The notes: generated by a model from the letters alone, not told the origin. A stretch of DNA of 64,000 bases from Conus ventricosus (GCA_018398815.1 CM031601.1:30186242-30250241); one strand, 5' to 3'; shown: positions 11,396-23,679, counted from the first letter of the stretch. Translations and numbers: made by a program.

Positions 11396-11705
11396 GGAGA
11401 TCCTGGAGTATTGTTATCAACACATCCATCTTTTGAGTGGCCCAGTTCATTTTGGAAGACTGTTAGCACATCCATCAGAGGATGGCTCAGTTCACTTTGA
11501 GCATTGTTGTTATCGCATCCATCAAAGAAGGATGTCGTTGTCACAATTTAAGAATGGCATTGTGACAGTTTTGAGCATTATTGTTTCACACACATCAAGG
11601 AATGGCACTATGCACTTGGAGTATATTTCACACCCCTCAAAGAATGGCACTGTGACAATTTAGAGCATTTCATTGGCACATCTATTGAGGAATGGCTCTG
11701 TAGCC
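11396..11705. repeat. Degenerate minisatellite (about 50-60-bp units)
   Basis: Repeated words gaatggcac/ggatggctc followed by ttgagcat and cacatccatca recur about five times with drift. Any frame through it is a repeat artefact. Confidence 0.65.
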
Positions 11706-11872
11706 CCTTTGTTGGTAGATTATTGCCCTGTACTGTGGTGTTTGGACACACCTGTTATTTACTCCTTGTAATTGGGATCATGGCATCTTTACCACTGGAA
11801 TTTCGGTGTCTATGGCAGATTCGTTGTATTGCTTGTACGCATACTATGATATGCTCCATACACTTATTTAGC

Positions 11873-11923
<51 letters not shown>

Positions 11924-11956
11924 CAGTACAGCAAAATGAATGTGTGTGTGTGTGTA
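11873..11956. repeat. (CA)n and (GT)n microsatellites
   Basis: A (CA)n run of about 46 bp at 11875-11920, then a short (GT)n at about 11941-11956. Confidence 0.95.
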
Positions 11957-12129
11957 AGGGAGAGCAGAGACAATCCTTTCATCCACCAGGAATCATTGAG
12001 ACTTAAGACCGTTTTGTGGCTTTGGCGCCAAGCTCTGGATAAGTTAAGGTCAACCTTGTGCGCTTTGAGTCTGAGCACTGATTTGTGTCTCAGGTGAGAT
12101 TACCAACTATCCTTTTTGATATTCGGGAA

Positions 12130-12480
12130 TTTGGTTGGACAGGTAAGTATGAAGAAAAAGAATCTTACTATATACTTAAATGCAGTTTTATGATTCACTT
12201 ACCTGTCCAAACCCTAGGACACCCAACCCTCTCCTGCAGTATGGAAAAGGGGAGAAAACTGAATTATGCAAGGGGAGTTGATTACGTCTTTGTCAGGGAG
12301 ATGTGGTTTAAGGTAGGTTAGCTCCCTGCTCTCCTTTTTATTTATTTATTTAAATTTTTTTGATAGGGTTTTCTGATCTATAGTGTGTTCACATTTAGTG
12401 GAGATAGGGCATTTGTTTGGATAGGTAAGTATATCATAAAACTACTTTTAGAGGTAAAATTCATTTTTTTCTTTGCACTT
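12130..12480 (+). mobile_element. Terminal-repeat element, copy B (both ends)
   Basis: The left side has ttggttggacaggtaagtat (12131-12150), an AT-rich spacer, then cacttacctgtccaaac (12196-12212). The right side has catttgtttggataggtaag (about 12408-12427) and a complementary AT-rich tail ending in T-runs near 12480. The outer 60-70 bp form an inverted repeat. The interior is homologous to copy A in reverse orientation. A tyrosine recombinase relic of DIRS type lies 1.2 kb upstream. Confidence 0.75.
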
Positions 12481-12914
12481 TGAGATTTACAACATTTTTC
12501 TTATTTTCTAGAACATCAACAAATGTTTATGAGTACATGGTAAATGAGTGGAATTTTGTGTTGTTTAATTCACAAAACTTAGCAGCAGAAATTTTTAATT
12601 TGGAAGTAATGGGGAATTTTTTTTCAATGTGATTTTTACAAAAGGAAAATATAATTTTCTGTGATTTTGAAAATATATTTATTACATGTAAATATGTGCT
12701 GACAAGTGCATGATTTAACATTTCATTCTGAAAAAACTGGATTTTCTATATCAAGGGAAGTGTATGTGTATGCTGTATGCGTGTTTGTAAACATATGTTA
12801 GCATCTATGAATAAAGCGATCCTAATGCAAGGTGCTGTTTGTGTTGTGAATTCTTTTACATGTCAGCTGTGCACTTGGAACTGAAACTAATTGCAATATG
12901 TATGGATTCTTCAG

Positions 12915-13028
12915 GATGAGTGTAGCTTTGTCAGTCTGCGTGATGCTGACAGAGCTCTGATGGTGACTGGTTGGTTTCTGAAACAGACTGAACTGTTGAG
13001 GAAGATTCAGGAAGACCTAGGACCTAGG
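12915..13028 (+). CDS. RNF213-like exon c
   Basis: A 114-nt phase 0-0 exon between acceptor ggattcttcag and donor AGG|gtatgt. It encodes 38 residues beginning DECSFVSLRDADRAL and continuing TGWFLKQTELLRKIQ. The DECSFVSLRD box is one of the most recognisable conserved strings of the RNF213 family. The exon follows the one at 5186-5281 in phase. The following intron (6.2 kb) holds an almost complete LINE. Confidence 0.92.
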
Positions 13029-14186
13029 GTATGTATTGAAGATTATGAATGTGACACCAGTTATATGAAGGGAAAGCAGTCTTAATTGGTTCAGAAGTAG
13101 AAAAGATCACAAGGAAGATGATTCCTCACTTCATAGCATGAAACCCCAAATAATTCTTGGCATTCACTTTATGAATAACTTAAAAGGAGTATTGCAATTT
13201 TCAAGGGAATTCATAGAAAATAAAATATATACAATGAATAAATAAAGCTTGAAGCTGTTTCTCCCCTGATAAAAGGACTAAAGACACACACATTGAGACT
13301 ACATTTGCTAGCCTTACCCATTCACCTAGCACACTGCTGCTGAGAAGCACAGAGCAATTTTTTTGGCTTTGCTGTTGTATTTTCCATGTTGTCTTGCAGC
13401 TACAGTGTCTGTCTTGTAATGGTATACTTGGATAAGGATAGTGGTATCTGCTGCCCCTAAACTCCCCCCTCCGGGGGGTTGCGACCTTGTCGTGGTCGGA
13501 GGGCTTGCGCGGTCCAGTGATCCCTTAGGCTGTGCTGGCGGGGGCATCAATACTTTAAGATAGGCTGGTTTTTTTAAACTGCTTCTAGGTCCGAAAAGCC
13601 AAGATGCTGTCTGGCCTAAGCATAACGGGGTAAGGAGTTGATGCCCCTGGTAGGGCTTCCCATGTCAGATAGGCTAAGGGTGAGGATCCTGACTAAGAGT
13701 AACCCGCCTTTCTCCTTTTCTTTTTTCTGCCTTCCTTATTTGGTCCTTTTTCTATCTTCGTCTCCCCTTCAAGTCTTCTTTTTCACACTCCTTTTCTCTC
13801 TGTGGTCTCCTTAAGATCCGCCGCGTTGGCCGTGCGGTGCGACCTGTGTCGGAGGGGAATGAGATCCTGGTGATTGAGAGGGCCAGCGCTCTCAACACAT
13901 CACTTTGGCTCGGACCTCTCCTAGACAGGGAGTACACTTTGGCCCGGGTGTACTAATCGGCTCCCCTTCTTGGGGCTGGGTCAAAACAGGCATTTCTCCG
14001 GCTGGCCAAGGTAACCCCTGCAGTGCTCAGCTCTCTGTTCCCGGGAGTTGGGCATGATCAGGGGGGATAGGGTTGGTAGGTTTTTTGTCTGTTGTATGTC
14101 TCTCCTGAAGCCTGGAAGGGGTCAAGACAGTGATTCTTGACCCTGGCCCCTTAGTTGGACTCCAAGGTGGGTGGGTAAGGGAGAGA

Positions 14187-15518
14187 TGAATCATAAGAAA
14201 CTAAATATGGCTTTCTCAAAAACAATTCCCCCAAAAAGAAGAGGAAGGCAGCATCTCCTATTTCAGGGATTTCAATTCTGACAGCGATTCGGATACAGAA
14301 GTACGACAGAAGTCAGGTTTCTGGGCTTCCTGGCTCGTGGTGGAAGGGACGGAGCAGGAAAGACCCCTTTCAGCTCTGAGCCCTTTTGCTATCCAAAAGG
14401 GCTTTCAAGGTATAGCAGGTGATCCTCGGTCCACCAAGAGGTTGAGGAATGGTTCATTTCTACTTCAATGTAAATCACAAAAACAATCCGAACAGCTGCT
14501 GAAGGCAACAAAACTTGTAGACAGGGAGATCAGGGTAACTCCACACAAACAATTGAACTCATCAAAAGGCGTGATTCGCTGCCGGGATTTATCTGGTGTA
14601 TCAGAGGCAGAAATTAAGACGGAGCTGGCGTCCCAGGGTGTGACGGAGGTGCGCAGGGTGACGATAAAGAAAGGTTCAGAGAGAGTGGCCACCAACACCC
14701 TCTTTCTGACCTTCTGCAACCCTGTGCTGCCTCCGGTCATCAAAGTCGGCTACCTGAATGTCCGGGTTCAGTTATATGTTCCGTCCCCGTTGAGGTGCTT
14801 CAGGTGTCAGAAGTTTGGCCATGTCAGGGACCGCTGTTCAGGGAAAGAGGTATGCGGTGTTTGCTGCAAGGCAACGCATGATGGGCCGTGTCAAGATCCG
14901 GCACATTGTGCTAACTGCGGTGGCGACCATCCCTCCTCTTCACGAAACTGTCCTCTTTGGATTCAAGAATCCGCAATCCAACGCATCAAAACGGAAAAGA
15001 AGATCTCGTTTTTGAAGCCCGGAAACAGGTTGTGGGCAGTCAGACGCCGACAGCTTCTTCCTATGCTTTGGCTGTAAAGAAAGTCCCCACAGTTTCTACT
15101 CGGTCAGTCTGCTGCCAGACTGATGAATTCATGTTTTCGAAGACATTGCAAGTACGATCTGTCAGTTCTGGTGGTAGCAGGTCCACCACCTTCCAACCCA
15201 AAATGAATGCCCCTGGTGGAGGCAAAAAATCCGCCACCCCTCAGACTGCCCAGCAGTCTACAACATCTGCTGCTGGGCAGATTAAAAAAACCAGCACCCG
15301 CACCTCGAACTCCCATGTCCAGTGCCCATGCGGGCAAGGGAGTTCAACCCAGTGTGGAGATGGTGGAGATGAGGAAGAAACCTCCACCATCTCCCAAATC
15401 CAGACCTTCTTCGCCTGTTGGCAAGTCTGCCAGCAGGTCTGTAGACCAACACTCTCCTGTGAAACTAAATAACAAGTTCACTCCATTGGAAGCAGATGTT
15501 GAGGAGGAGATGACCTGA
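14187..15518 (+). pseudogene. LINE copy 1 ORF1 (gag-like, three zinc knuckles)
   Basis: Protein is readable from a basic PKKKRK stretch (about 14231) through GFWASWLVVEG to three Cys/His clusters: CFRCQKFGHVRDRC, CGVCCKATHDGPC and CANCGGDHPSSSRNC (14798-14955). A Ser/Pro-rich C-terminal part in another frame ends FTPLEADVEEEMT at 15518. Gag-like proteins of this group bind element RNA. At least two frameshifts (near 14265 and near 15000) break the frame. The longest open part is 14337-15077. The true start is one of the ATGs at 14187-14211, uncertain because of the frameshifts. Confidence 0.8.
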
Positions 15519-15544
15519 TCTCTCTCCTTTTCGCCCTCTGCACC

Positions 15545-18415
15545 ATGGATAGTACAATATTCCATTGGAATATCCGTGGTCAAAATTCCAACTTCGAGGA
15601 GCTGCAGCTTCTGTGTCAATCCATAAAAACCTTCCGTCGTGGCTCTTCAGGAAACTCAAATTCAAAGCCAGAAGACCTTTAACTCTTTCTGGCTTTAATA
15701 TTCTTTCAAAACCTGCACAACCATCCACGTTGGGACTGTCGGGCGGTGTTGCCCTTCTCAATACATAAAACTTTGTTGTATAGTCCTGTCGCTCTGTCTA
15801 CCTCCCTTCAAGCTGTAGCTGCGAGAGTCACTCTCCACAAGACTGTGACAATTTGTTCCCTTTATCTTCCACCTTCTGTCCCGGTTTGTCGTCAGGACCT
15901 TGTCAGTCTGTTAGGGGAACTTCCTCGACCTTTTTGCTGTTGGGTGACTTTAACGGTCACAACCCTCTTTGGGGTAGTGCCGGTACGTCATCCAGAGGTC
16001 TGCTGATTGAGGATGTCCTTTCGGATTTGGATTTGTGTTGTCTGAACGACGGATCTGCAACTTACCTCCACTCTTCCTCAGTTCACTTTCATGTTTAGAT
16101 TTGTCGGTTTGTGACCCCTCGCTGGTCCTGGACTATGAGTGGTCTGTCCATGACGATCTACACGGAAGTGACCATTTCCCTGTTCTTTTACAGCCCATAT
16201 TAACTGAACCCGTCTCTGTCTCTCAACATCTCAATTATAAGAAAGCAAACTGGGATCTATTTGCAGCCACTATTTCTACAGAATTCCAGGACACTGATTT
16301 TCTTCAGAGTCCGGACCCAGCAAAATCACTGACGAACATTGTGATCAAGTGTGCAAAAGCTTGTATTCCAGTGTCTTCCGATAAACTTCAAATGCCAAAA
16401 ACACCCTGGTTTGATTCAGACTGCCAACAAATATCCAAAGTTAGAAAAACGGGCTCAGCGTCAGGTGTACCAACGACCTTCGGTCCCAACGCTCGAGCCC
16501 ATCAGAAACTCCGTGCTAAATCGAGATACACTTTTAAAATCAGTAAACGTCGGTCCTGGAGAAGCTTCTGCTCCAGGCTGACATCGAAAACTTCTAAGAA
16601 AAAGTTTGGAACGTCATTAGGAAAATCAAAGGGAAGAACAACCAACCCCTCCATTCATCACTTGAAACTTTGCCGATGCTCTGATCACTGACAAACAAGC
16701 TGTTGCTAATCTGTTGGCCTCCACCATCCAACAGAACTCCTCATCTTCAAATAAATCTGCAGTCTTTTTAAGAAACAAAGAGATTAGAGAGAAATCTTCA
16801 TACAATTTCACATCAGACAACTCTGAAACCTATAATCTTCCTTTTTCCATCGTTGAACTCAAATTAGCTTTACAAACCTGCACTGATTCTGCCCCTGGTC
16901 TGGATGACATTCATTATCAGGTTGTGAAACATTTTCCAGAAAGCTGTCTCCAGACTCTTCTCCAAGTCTATAACCATATCTGGACCACAGGGTCCTTTCC
17001 GCCTTCCTGGCGGAAAGCCCTGATCATTCCTATTCCAAAGCCTGGAAAGGACCTTACCAACCCTTCCAACTATCGCCCAATCGCTCTGACCAGCTGCCTC
17101 TGTAAGCTGATGGAAAAGTTGGTCAACTCCCGTCTGATGTGGAAGCTGGAAACCGATGGTCTTTTGGCCAGTGAACAGTGCGGTTTCCGGAAGTACCACT
17201 CGACGTTGACCATCTAATCCGTCTGGAAACCACCATCCGCAACGCCTTTGTCAACAAGCAGCATGTGGTCGCTATCTTTTTCGACCTCGAAAAGGCGTAC
17301 GACACACGTGGAAAGCATGAATCCTCATGGACCTGCACAGACTTGGTTTTCGGGGTCACCTGCCTCTGTTCATTCAGAACTTTTTAGCCGACCGACAGTT
17401 CCAGGTGCGTGTTGGCACCACTCTCTCTGACATCCATGGGCAGGAGTTGGGTGTTCCTCAGGGGAGCATCCTTTCTCCCGCCCTTTTCAGCATTAAAATC
17501 AATGACATTGTCCAATCGGTAAGCCAGGGCACCGAGTCCTCTCTGTTTGTTGACGACTTCGCGCTGTATGCAGTTGGAGCTTCTTACGCCAGCATACAGC
17601 GTCGACTCCAACTTTGTGTCAACAGAATCCAACAGTGGGCCAAGGAAAGTGGGTTTACCTTCTCCCGTACCAAAACTCAGTCAATTCATTTCCACAATTT
17701 TCGTCAATTCTTTGCTGATCCTGAAATTCGTCTGGACAAGTCCACCATTCCAGTTGTCAAAGAAGCCAAATTCCTGGGAGTTATTTTTGACCAAAAACTC
17801 AAGTTTCTCAGCCACATCAAAAACCTCAAAACTTCATGCCAGAAAGCTCTGAATATTCTGCGGGTCGTAGCGCACACCGACTGGGGCGCTGATAAGAAAA
17901 CTTTGCTGCACCTCTACAGAGCCTTGGTCCGTTCCAAATTGGACTACGGTTGTGCTGTCTACGGCTCCGCAAGACCCTCTTACCTCAAACTATTGGACCC
18001 TATCCACCATCAAGGGCTTCGTCTCTGTCTTGGAGCGTTCCGCACCACCCCTGTGTACAGCCTGTACGCAGAGGCGGGTGAACCTTCACTGTCCAACCGC
18101 AGGCTGAAACTGTCTTTAAATTATTATATCCGACTGTTCTCAGAACCGCAGAATCCTGCCTATGACTGTGTCTTTGACCCTCAGTTTCAAAACAAATTCG
18201 AAACCAACCCTAACTGTATTCTGCCGTTTGGTCTTCGTATGCAGCCTCACGTGCGGAATGCAGGTCTAGACCTAGGAGTTGTGTCGGATTTTTCCAAGTT
18301 TCCGGATCAACCTCCGTGGACCTTTTTCACACCAGAGATTCGTTTCGATCTTGCAGCTTTTCGCAAAGAGTCCACCAGCTCTCTGGCGTACAAGGCTTTG
18401 TATGCTGAGCTTTGA
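15545..18415 (+). pseudogene. LINE copy 1 ORF2 (endonuclease and reverse transcriptase)
   Basis: The ATG at 15545 opens HWNIRG(Q)NSNFEELQLLC, the start of an APE endonuclease. LLGDFNGHNPLWGS (about 15940) and GSDHFP (about 16165) are later endonuclease boxes in shifted frames. RT follows: SAPGLDDIHYQVVKHFP (about 16890), PIPKPGKD...NYRPIALTS (17030-17095), FFDLEKAYDT (17278-17307), GVPQGSILSPALFS (17451) and the catalytic FVDDF (17548). The RT palm to thumb region is open for 362 codons (17327-18415). Frameshifts near 15640, 15770, 16095, 16700, 17215 and 17310 make it a pseudogene. The spacer to ORF1 is 26 nt. ORF2 stops at the chimeric junction without RNase H. Confidence 0.85.
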
Positions 18416-18417
18416 GT

Positions 18418-18880
18418 TTTTGTTGCCTCAGTTGAGAGGAAATGGCGAATTGAGCTGATACGACGGAGCTCAAAGTTAACTGTACGAATTACGTTCATGA
18501 CCTGAGCATTCATTGTCAGATGTGAGTCAAGAACAACGCCAAGATTCTTTGCTGATTTTGAAAATGGAACAGTGGCATCACCGACAACAAGCGAGTCCGG
18601 TAATGGAGTAGACAGTGACGTTCTTGGTGAAGAAATGACTAAAGCTTCAGTTTTCTCATCGTTTAACTTGAGTTTGTTAAATGTCATCCATGATTTAACA
18701 TCCTGAATACATGCTTGCATTGACTGAACCAGCTCGTTGACATGGCTGGGTTCTGCAGACTTTTGTAACTGAGTATCATCTGCAAAAGAGTGAGACAGAA
18801 CAGAGTGAGATGAGATGATATCAGACAAGGGTGTTGTATACAAAACAAACAAAACTGGGCCAAGGACAGAACCCTGTTAG
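18418..18880 (-). mobile_element. CR1/L2-like RT fragment, opposite strand
   Basis: The minus-strand frame reads LFVLYTTPLSDII, then SFADDTQL (the RT catalytic box), KLNDEKTEAL and NLGVVLDSHLTMNAQV. These are hallmark strings of the CR1/L2/Rex group. It abuts the truncated end of LINE copy 1 head-on, so the two pieces were joined by nested insertion or rearrangement. The frame runs on into antisense of copy 1 as far as 18307, which is coincidental. Confidence 0.75.
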
Positions 18881-19231
18881 ATGTATATTATAGGGTTTTC
18901 CTAAATTGCCAACTGAATTTACAAAGTTTTGGCAAAATTGATTTATTAAGATTAGATGGTATTTATAACTAGTGAATATATGGAGGAGGATGGAAGTTGT
19001 GTATCATTTCAGTGCGCTACTTAGATTCAAAGCAACTGCCAGATATGAGAGTGCCTTTTGAATGATGAAAATACATCTGATTCTCTTTGCTGATATGTTA
19101 AAATCCACATAAAACCATGTGGCTTTGGTAATGACTCTGTTGATGGATTGAAATTTTTCATTGAATAAGACATTAGGTTTGCAGTTACTTTTTGTGTTTG
19201 TCATTTAGAAAGTCTTCATTTTTGTTTGCAG

Positions 19232-19389
19232 CGTGTAACATCTGACATCACCAAGTCACTTGTACTGGCTCTGTCAGTGTGCTACAGAGCAGGTTTGCCA
19301 GAGAAAAAGAAGTTTGAAGACCACATTGGAGCATTCTTGCCATCCTTCAACATCAGGGGTTCCATTGATTTTGGTCACATTCTGGACAG
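19232..19389 (+). CDS. RNF213-like exon d
   Basis: A 158-nt exon between acceptor tttgtttgcag and donor ACAG|gtaaaa. It starts in phase 0 and ends with two bases of a codon. It encodes 52 residues including LALSVCYRAGLPEKKKFE and AFLPSFN, the family segment leading into the first Walker A. Its final AG joins the first base of the exon at 27440 to make Ser, so the phase fits. It lies downstream of LINE copy 1 and the reverse CR1-like piece. Confidence 0.88.
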
Positions 19390-19639
19390 GTAAAAAATAT
19401 TTTGAATGATTTGAATTCACATTTATTTTGAAACAGAGCAGGCAAGAAAACAAGAGAGTAAACATTGCATTTTTGTTATTTATAGCAAAAGATTAGGAAA
19501 AAAATTGAGGCCAGGCTCAAGAAAAGGACAACCCTCCCTCCCCCCTCCCTGCACACACACTTCTCTCTGAGACGTATTAAGAATGTGGGTTTTGGCGTCA
19601 TATACTATACCATGTCAGACCATAGCATTCAACGGCAGT

Positions 19640-20784
19640 TAGTTAGCTCTGCAAGGCCGAATTTTTGTGGCTAATGCAGTAATAAGACCGTCACGTGAAG
19701 CCCACCCTACTTCCGCCATAGGAAGAAAGCCGGTGGCCACTTCCTGTTCCCCATTCATCTTCGGCCTGCAGCCTAAGCAAGATAAAGTTGTGATCTGTCT
19801 CGCCTATACTTCTGCTTTGTATAAAGATTGCTTGTGTGTTTGCTTCTTTACTTGTTCAGTTGTGGCTTGCACTAAACCCTGGGTACTATTGCCGTGTGAG
19901 GCTTACGGTTGGCGTGCTTTTATTTTATTTTCACTCTCGTCGTGATTGCTCTCGCAACTTTGTTTTTCAGTGCCATTTCTCAAATTCGATACTTACACTC
20001 TAGTGTAGGAACACGCCCCCTCCTGGTGGGAACGCATCCACGGCTCATCCATTCTTTTCGACCGGTTTCCACTCAGTCTTCCTTCTCCGCACGTTAGTTT
20101 GTTCCCTCTCGCGCTCCTCCCGGTTAATTCACTGCAGCGATCTAACACTCGCAGGTCTTTCGGGCCGCCATCTTGTTCTCTCCTCGCCGGTTGTCTTTTC
20201 CGCCATCTTGCCTCACCTCGTGGTCATCCACGTACATCGTACCTGGGTTTAGTGGTATGGAGGTTTCCCCTGCACTGTTATTAGCACCTTATTTTCATTG
20301 TACTAGTACAGGTCGATTGAGCTTCTCTCGATCTAGCACTTCGTATTATTATTGTTACTAGCACAGGTTGATCGAGTTTTCCATTCGATTTCTCAATTTC
20401 CTATTACTGTCGATTGAGTTTCTTTACGATCTCTCGATCTAGTATTATCGGTGCTGTGTACAAGGTCGGTCTTCTTCTCGATCGACTGACTTGTCTCCAC
20501 TTTGTGGTCGTGTTCTCCGTGTTTGCTCTGCCACCGTAGCCCAACATGGTGAAGGGACGGGTCGAGCCACTGCGCTGTTCAGAAGTCGCTCATTGCCCCG
20601 GAGGGCCTGCATGCCGATTCCTTGGAGCAATCTGTTCTTGCTATGGAAGAACGTACGGCCAGTATAGAGGGGGTTCCCATGCGCGACCATCAGTTTGATA
20701 CCTCCTCTACCTGAGCGGCGGACACATGATCACTGCGTCTGAAGGCCAAAAGGCAAGCTGCCACCAGTTCCAAATGCCTTTCCT
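19640..20784. other. GC-rich repetitive block, left part
   Basis: Composition changes sharply from the AT-rich intron. CpG-containing, pyrimidine-rich sequence includes degenerate repeats of tcgattgag...ctcgatctag at 20300-20445. It is continuous in character with 22283-23627 on the other side of the piggyBac insertion. It is possibly the 5' region of a DIRS- or LTR-type retrotransposon, but no terminal repeat could be paired. Confidence 0.4.
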
Positions 20785-20788
20785 TTAA

Positions 20789-22278
20789 CCCTCTTGTATT
20801 CAGATTCTCTGAGGCCAAATTCCCCCTAGTTTTCAGATTTTTTGGGTGAATTTAGCCTTAAAATGGGTATGTATGGTTCATGCTTCACCACAACCAAGAA
20901 TAAACCTCTAGAGCTACGAAATTCCGCATGTATGGTCACAAGGCTTTGTTCTTTTCTGTGAGCAAGATTTTGTGTGTCTCGAGGTGAAAGGTCGTGTCAT
21001 TGTCACCAAAATGTCACCCAATGTGTCACATGCGATGGTGACAATTCTAATACAGCACACCAACATCCAGTTATCCCATGCACATGCATGTTAGTGTTGT
21101 AAAATGAAAGCTGCGGCCTAAGTGAGATGATCTTTCTGTCCGCCTGTTCAGTCCCCACAGGTAATCCACAGAATGTCACACACAACTAGTGTCAATTGTC
21201 ACTACTGAACAGTTACTGTAGATTCAAGCACAGTTCCTCATTGTTTTTCTGTCACTGTTCTAAGCACCTTATACATGTCCATACGTATTTACACACTATA
21301 GCTGTGACGAAATTGAGCAGAGTGTCACTGCCAAGTGTCATCAAAGCACTGTCACCATAAACTACAGGTGAGCATATATACACGTACACACAAACACAGA
21401 GACTAGCAAACTGCCTTACTGTTGAGCCACTTTCTGCGCATGGTAGTCATGGAAACAGTCATTCTTATGAAAGCATAAAGGCACCTGGCAGAAAGAACAC
21501 ATATATGACGTTTCTACGCGTCGTCCCTTACTTGTCATACGGAATAATCAGTACAGACATAGCCCCGCATTTCGTCAGGTGTTGTGTCGAACCAGAGGGG
21601 GTCAGGTGTTCCCTTAGCTGCTTGTCTTTGTTGAGCGTATCTGTTAGTTTCTTCTGCTACTAGTTGAAAAAATGTGAGAGGCAGAAAAAAGAAATAATCT
21701 AGTGCAGTGGCAGTGTTCGGCAGTGAGTGCGCTGGGCCTGTCGGCTGTTGGAATGCGACCACATGGGCAGGATGTGTAGCCGGTCGCCATTGTTTTGCAG
21801 AACGGCGAGTAGCACATTGTACTGAGGGTCGCTTTCACCATTTTCCTCTCCTTCATTGGTGCTGATTTCAACATCATTCTCTTCTCCTATCTCTCCATTT
21901 TCATACTTCTCTACTTCTTGCATAATTTGATTCCACTCCTCCGCTGAATACTCAGGAATATCATCAAACTCGCTGTTGTTAGCAGACGACACCATTGTGA
22001 AAATCGGCCAGTCTCACGCACAACTCTTCGCTTGCAGTTTCTCCTCTTTCTTAGTGAATGGAAGTGGTGCCAGCATCCCAAAATAGTGCTGCCACATTAC
22101 TGGGCTATAGTGGGAAATCCCCAACAACTTTTAGTGGCTCTCCGAGTATTTTCACTGAGTCGGCATGTGATGGAAAAGTACCGTACACATGCGGCGGGCA
22201 GCTCCCGTCTGCGCCCGTTACAAAATCTAGCGCGCTGTCTCAGCGCTCCCGTCTGTGCCCGTTATGAATACAAGAGGG
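20789..22278 (-). mobile_element. piggyBac-like element with intact ends and truncated transposase
   Basis: TTAA (20785-20788) is followed by ccctcttgtattca. The other end is its exact inverse, tgaatacaagaggg, followed by TTAA (22279-22282): a perfect 14-bp terminal inverted repeat with TTAA target duplication. GC-rich subterminal words gctcccgtctg(c/t)gcccgtta occur twice near the right end. A minus-strand ORF starts at 21995 with an acidic N terminus (YSAEEWNQIMQEVEKYENG). In another frame it continues with FFLPLTFFQLVAEETNRYAQQ, the entry of the piggyBac DDE transposase domain (21570-21720). No catalytic Asp motifs remain. It is therefore an internally deleted derivative that may be mobilisable in trans by a related transposase. 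Confidence 0.88.
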
Positions 22279-22282
22279 TTAA

Positions 22283-23627
22283 TATCCCCAGGAAATCCTA
22301 AGGCAAGGCTCCTGTAAAACGGAAGCCTGTTTTAAGAATTCTTATCCTAATTCTCCCTCCCCCCCACTTTACCTGCCAGCTTGCTTTCTTCCCTTCCGAT
22401 GCACGTTGAGACCTCTTACTATCATGCTGAGTCACGCGACCCTCGGCTCCCGGGAAATTTTGCCACAGCGTGGACCAGCATGAGTGACGGGATGTGCCTG
22501 GAATCACGCCCGTCACTCGCCTATATGAGCTTCGTGCCATTAGCCTTCCCCCCACTAATAGCACACAGGCTCATGATGCTCTCCTCTACCGTGCACAAGT
22601 GCAGCCGCCACTACTGCACGAGGAGCGTCTGTACTCCGGTGGCGGACTTGTGGTCAGTCCCTGATACCCCCAAACTGGCCATAACTCAGGGTCTCAGCCG
22701 CAGGCACTGCTACGCCCGGACCTGTATCGCTCAGACCCCCGGCGGTCGACCCACCCCGATCAACTGTCGCACTTTCCCCTAGGGGTACAGGATGTTGGGG
22801 AGCGGACTTCTTCCGCTCCCCACTTGGGCAACAGTCCGCGGTCCCATTCCTCCGGGGGGAGGATCAACCAGTGGGACCACGGGTAACCTGCACGATCCCA
22901 CCCAGGTGGTGACCATGTCACCGCAGTCACTCCAATCCGCGCACATGCGGATAGGGGGCTTGGTTACCGTGTCCTCCACTGCTCCCCGTTACACCAGGGG
23001 CCTTCATGGATCCCACCAGGGAGGTGTATGAGGCAGTGCACTCTCCGGGGGTGGGGTGGGGGGTACGACAGGCCACGCTCTCTCGCTACCCCCCCCCCCC
23101 ACCCCCACCCCCGGTGTCTCAGGTTACCCTGGCCCCAGAGGAAATCCTGCCCCAGGGCCGCCACAGCCCGCCTTCCTCCTCGGGGACTGGTGGCACTATG
23201 CCCCCGAGAGGGACCAGTGGCTCAGATCAGACCCAGACCTACAGAATCAGCTCCACGGTCGTATGTGGCATCCAGCCTCCTCGCGCTGGTTCAACCTGGT
23301 CTCCCTCCCTCTCGGGCGCTGTCCGATCGGCAGGACGGGCTTCCCCCCATAGTCCGGCCACCGATCATGGAGCAAGAGGGACCCGCCCTCGCGTCCTCCC
23401 ACTACCAAGCTAGGGCGGGACCCTCACGCACCCCTGCAGTTGTCTCCTGGAGAAGGTTCGGCGCAACCTCTCCAGGAACCTCACTCCCCAGAGTCTGAGG
23501 ATGAGGTAGAGGAATCTTTCGCCTCATCGTGTGACGTGTCCACCCTTGAGCGGTGGCGCATGGCGCCCAGAGCTTGTTGTGAGGAGTCCCCACCCTCGGA
23601 CAAGTTCCTTTCCCTCGCTAAGTATGC
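22283..23627 (+). other. GC-rich repetitive block, right part (possible retroelement gag)
   Basis: Several overlapping + frames are Pro/Arg/Ser-rich. One contains GDWWHYAPERDQWLR (about 23188) and another SPESEDEVEESFASS (about 23488), which look like a disordered gag-type protein split by frameshifts. I do not recognise a defined domain. It may belong to the same element as 19640-20784, interrupted by the piggyBac copy. It ends in a poly-C/(CCCCCA)n tract. Confidence 0.35.
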
Positions 23628-23677
23628 CGGGCCCCCCACCCCCACCCCCCCACCCCCCCCCCCCCCCCCCCCCCCCA
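23628..23677. repeat. Poly-C tract at LINE junction
   Basis: About 50 nt almost entirely C with a few A. It separates the GC-rich block from the 5'-truncated L1/Tx1-like LINE. Such tracts are error-prone in sequencing, so its length is uncertain. Confidence 0.9.
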
Positions 23678-23679
23678 CT

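Larger units (their letters stand above)
13441..18415 (+). mobile_element. Near full-length LINE copy 1 (gag-EN-RT), degenerate
   Basis: The order is a GC-rich 5' region with a strong stem (gcgaccttgtcgtggtcg around 13480), a gag-like ORF1, a short spacer, then APE-type endonuclease and RT of ORF2. It ends abruptly at about 18415 against an opposite-strand LINE piece, so RNase H and tail are missing. Copy 2 at 34.1-39.8 kb and copy 3 at 29.5-30.0 kb show that the family also has RNase H, a Cys-rich C terminus and a tail ending in repeated ttatc words. It belongs to the RNase H-bearing Jockey/I group by domain order. Lying inside an RNF213-like intron in sense orientation, it could affect transcript processing, but nothing in the sequence demonstrates this. 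Confidence 0.85.

Noticed and set aside
18307..18415. Extension of the minus-strand CR1-like frame into LINE copy 1
   Set aside because: This part is antisense of the copy 1 ORF2 end. The shared openness is coincidental.
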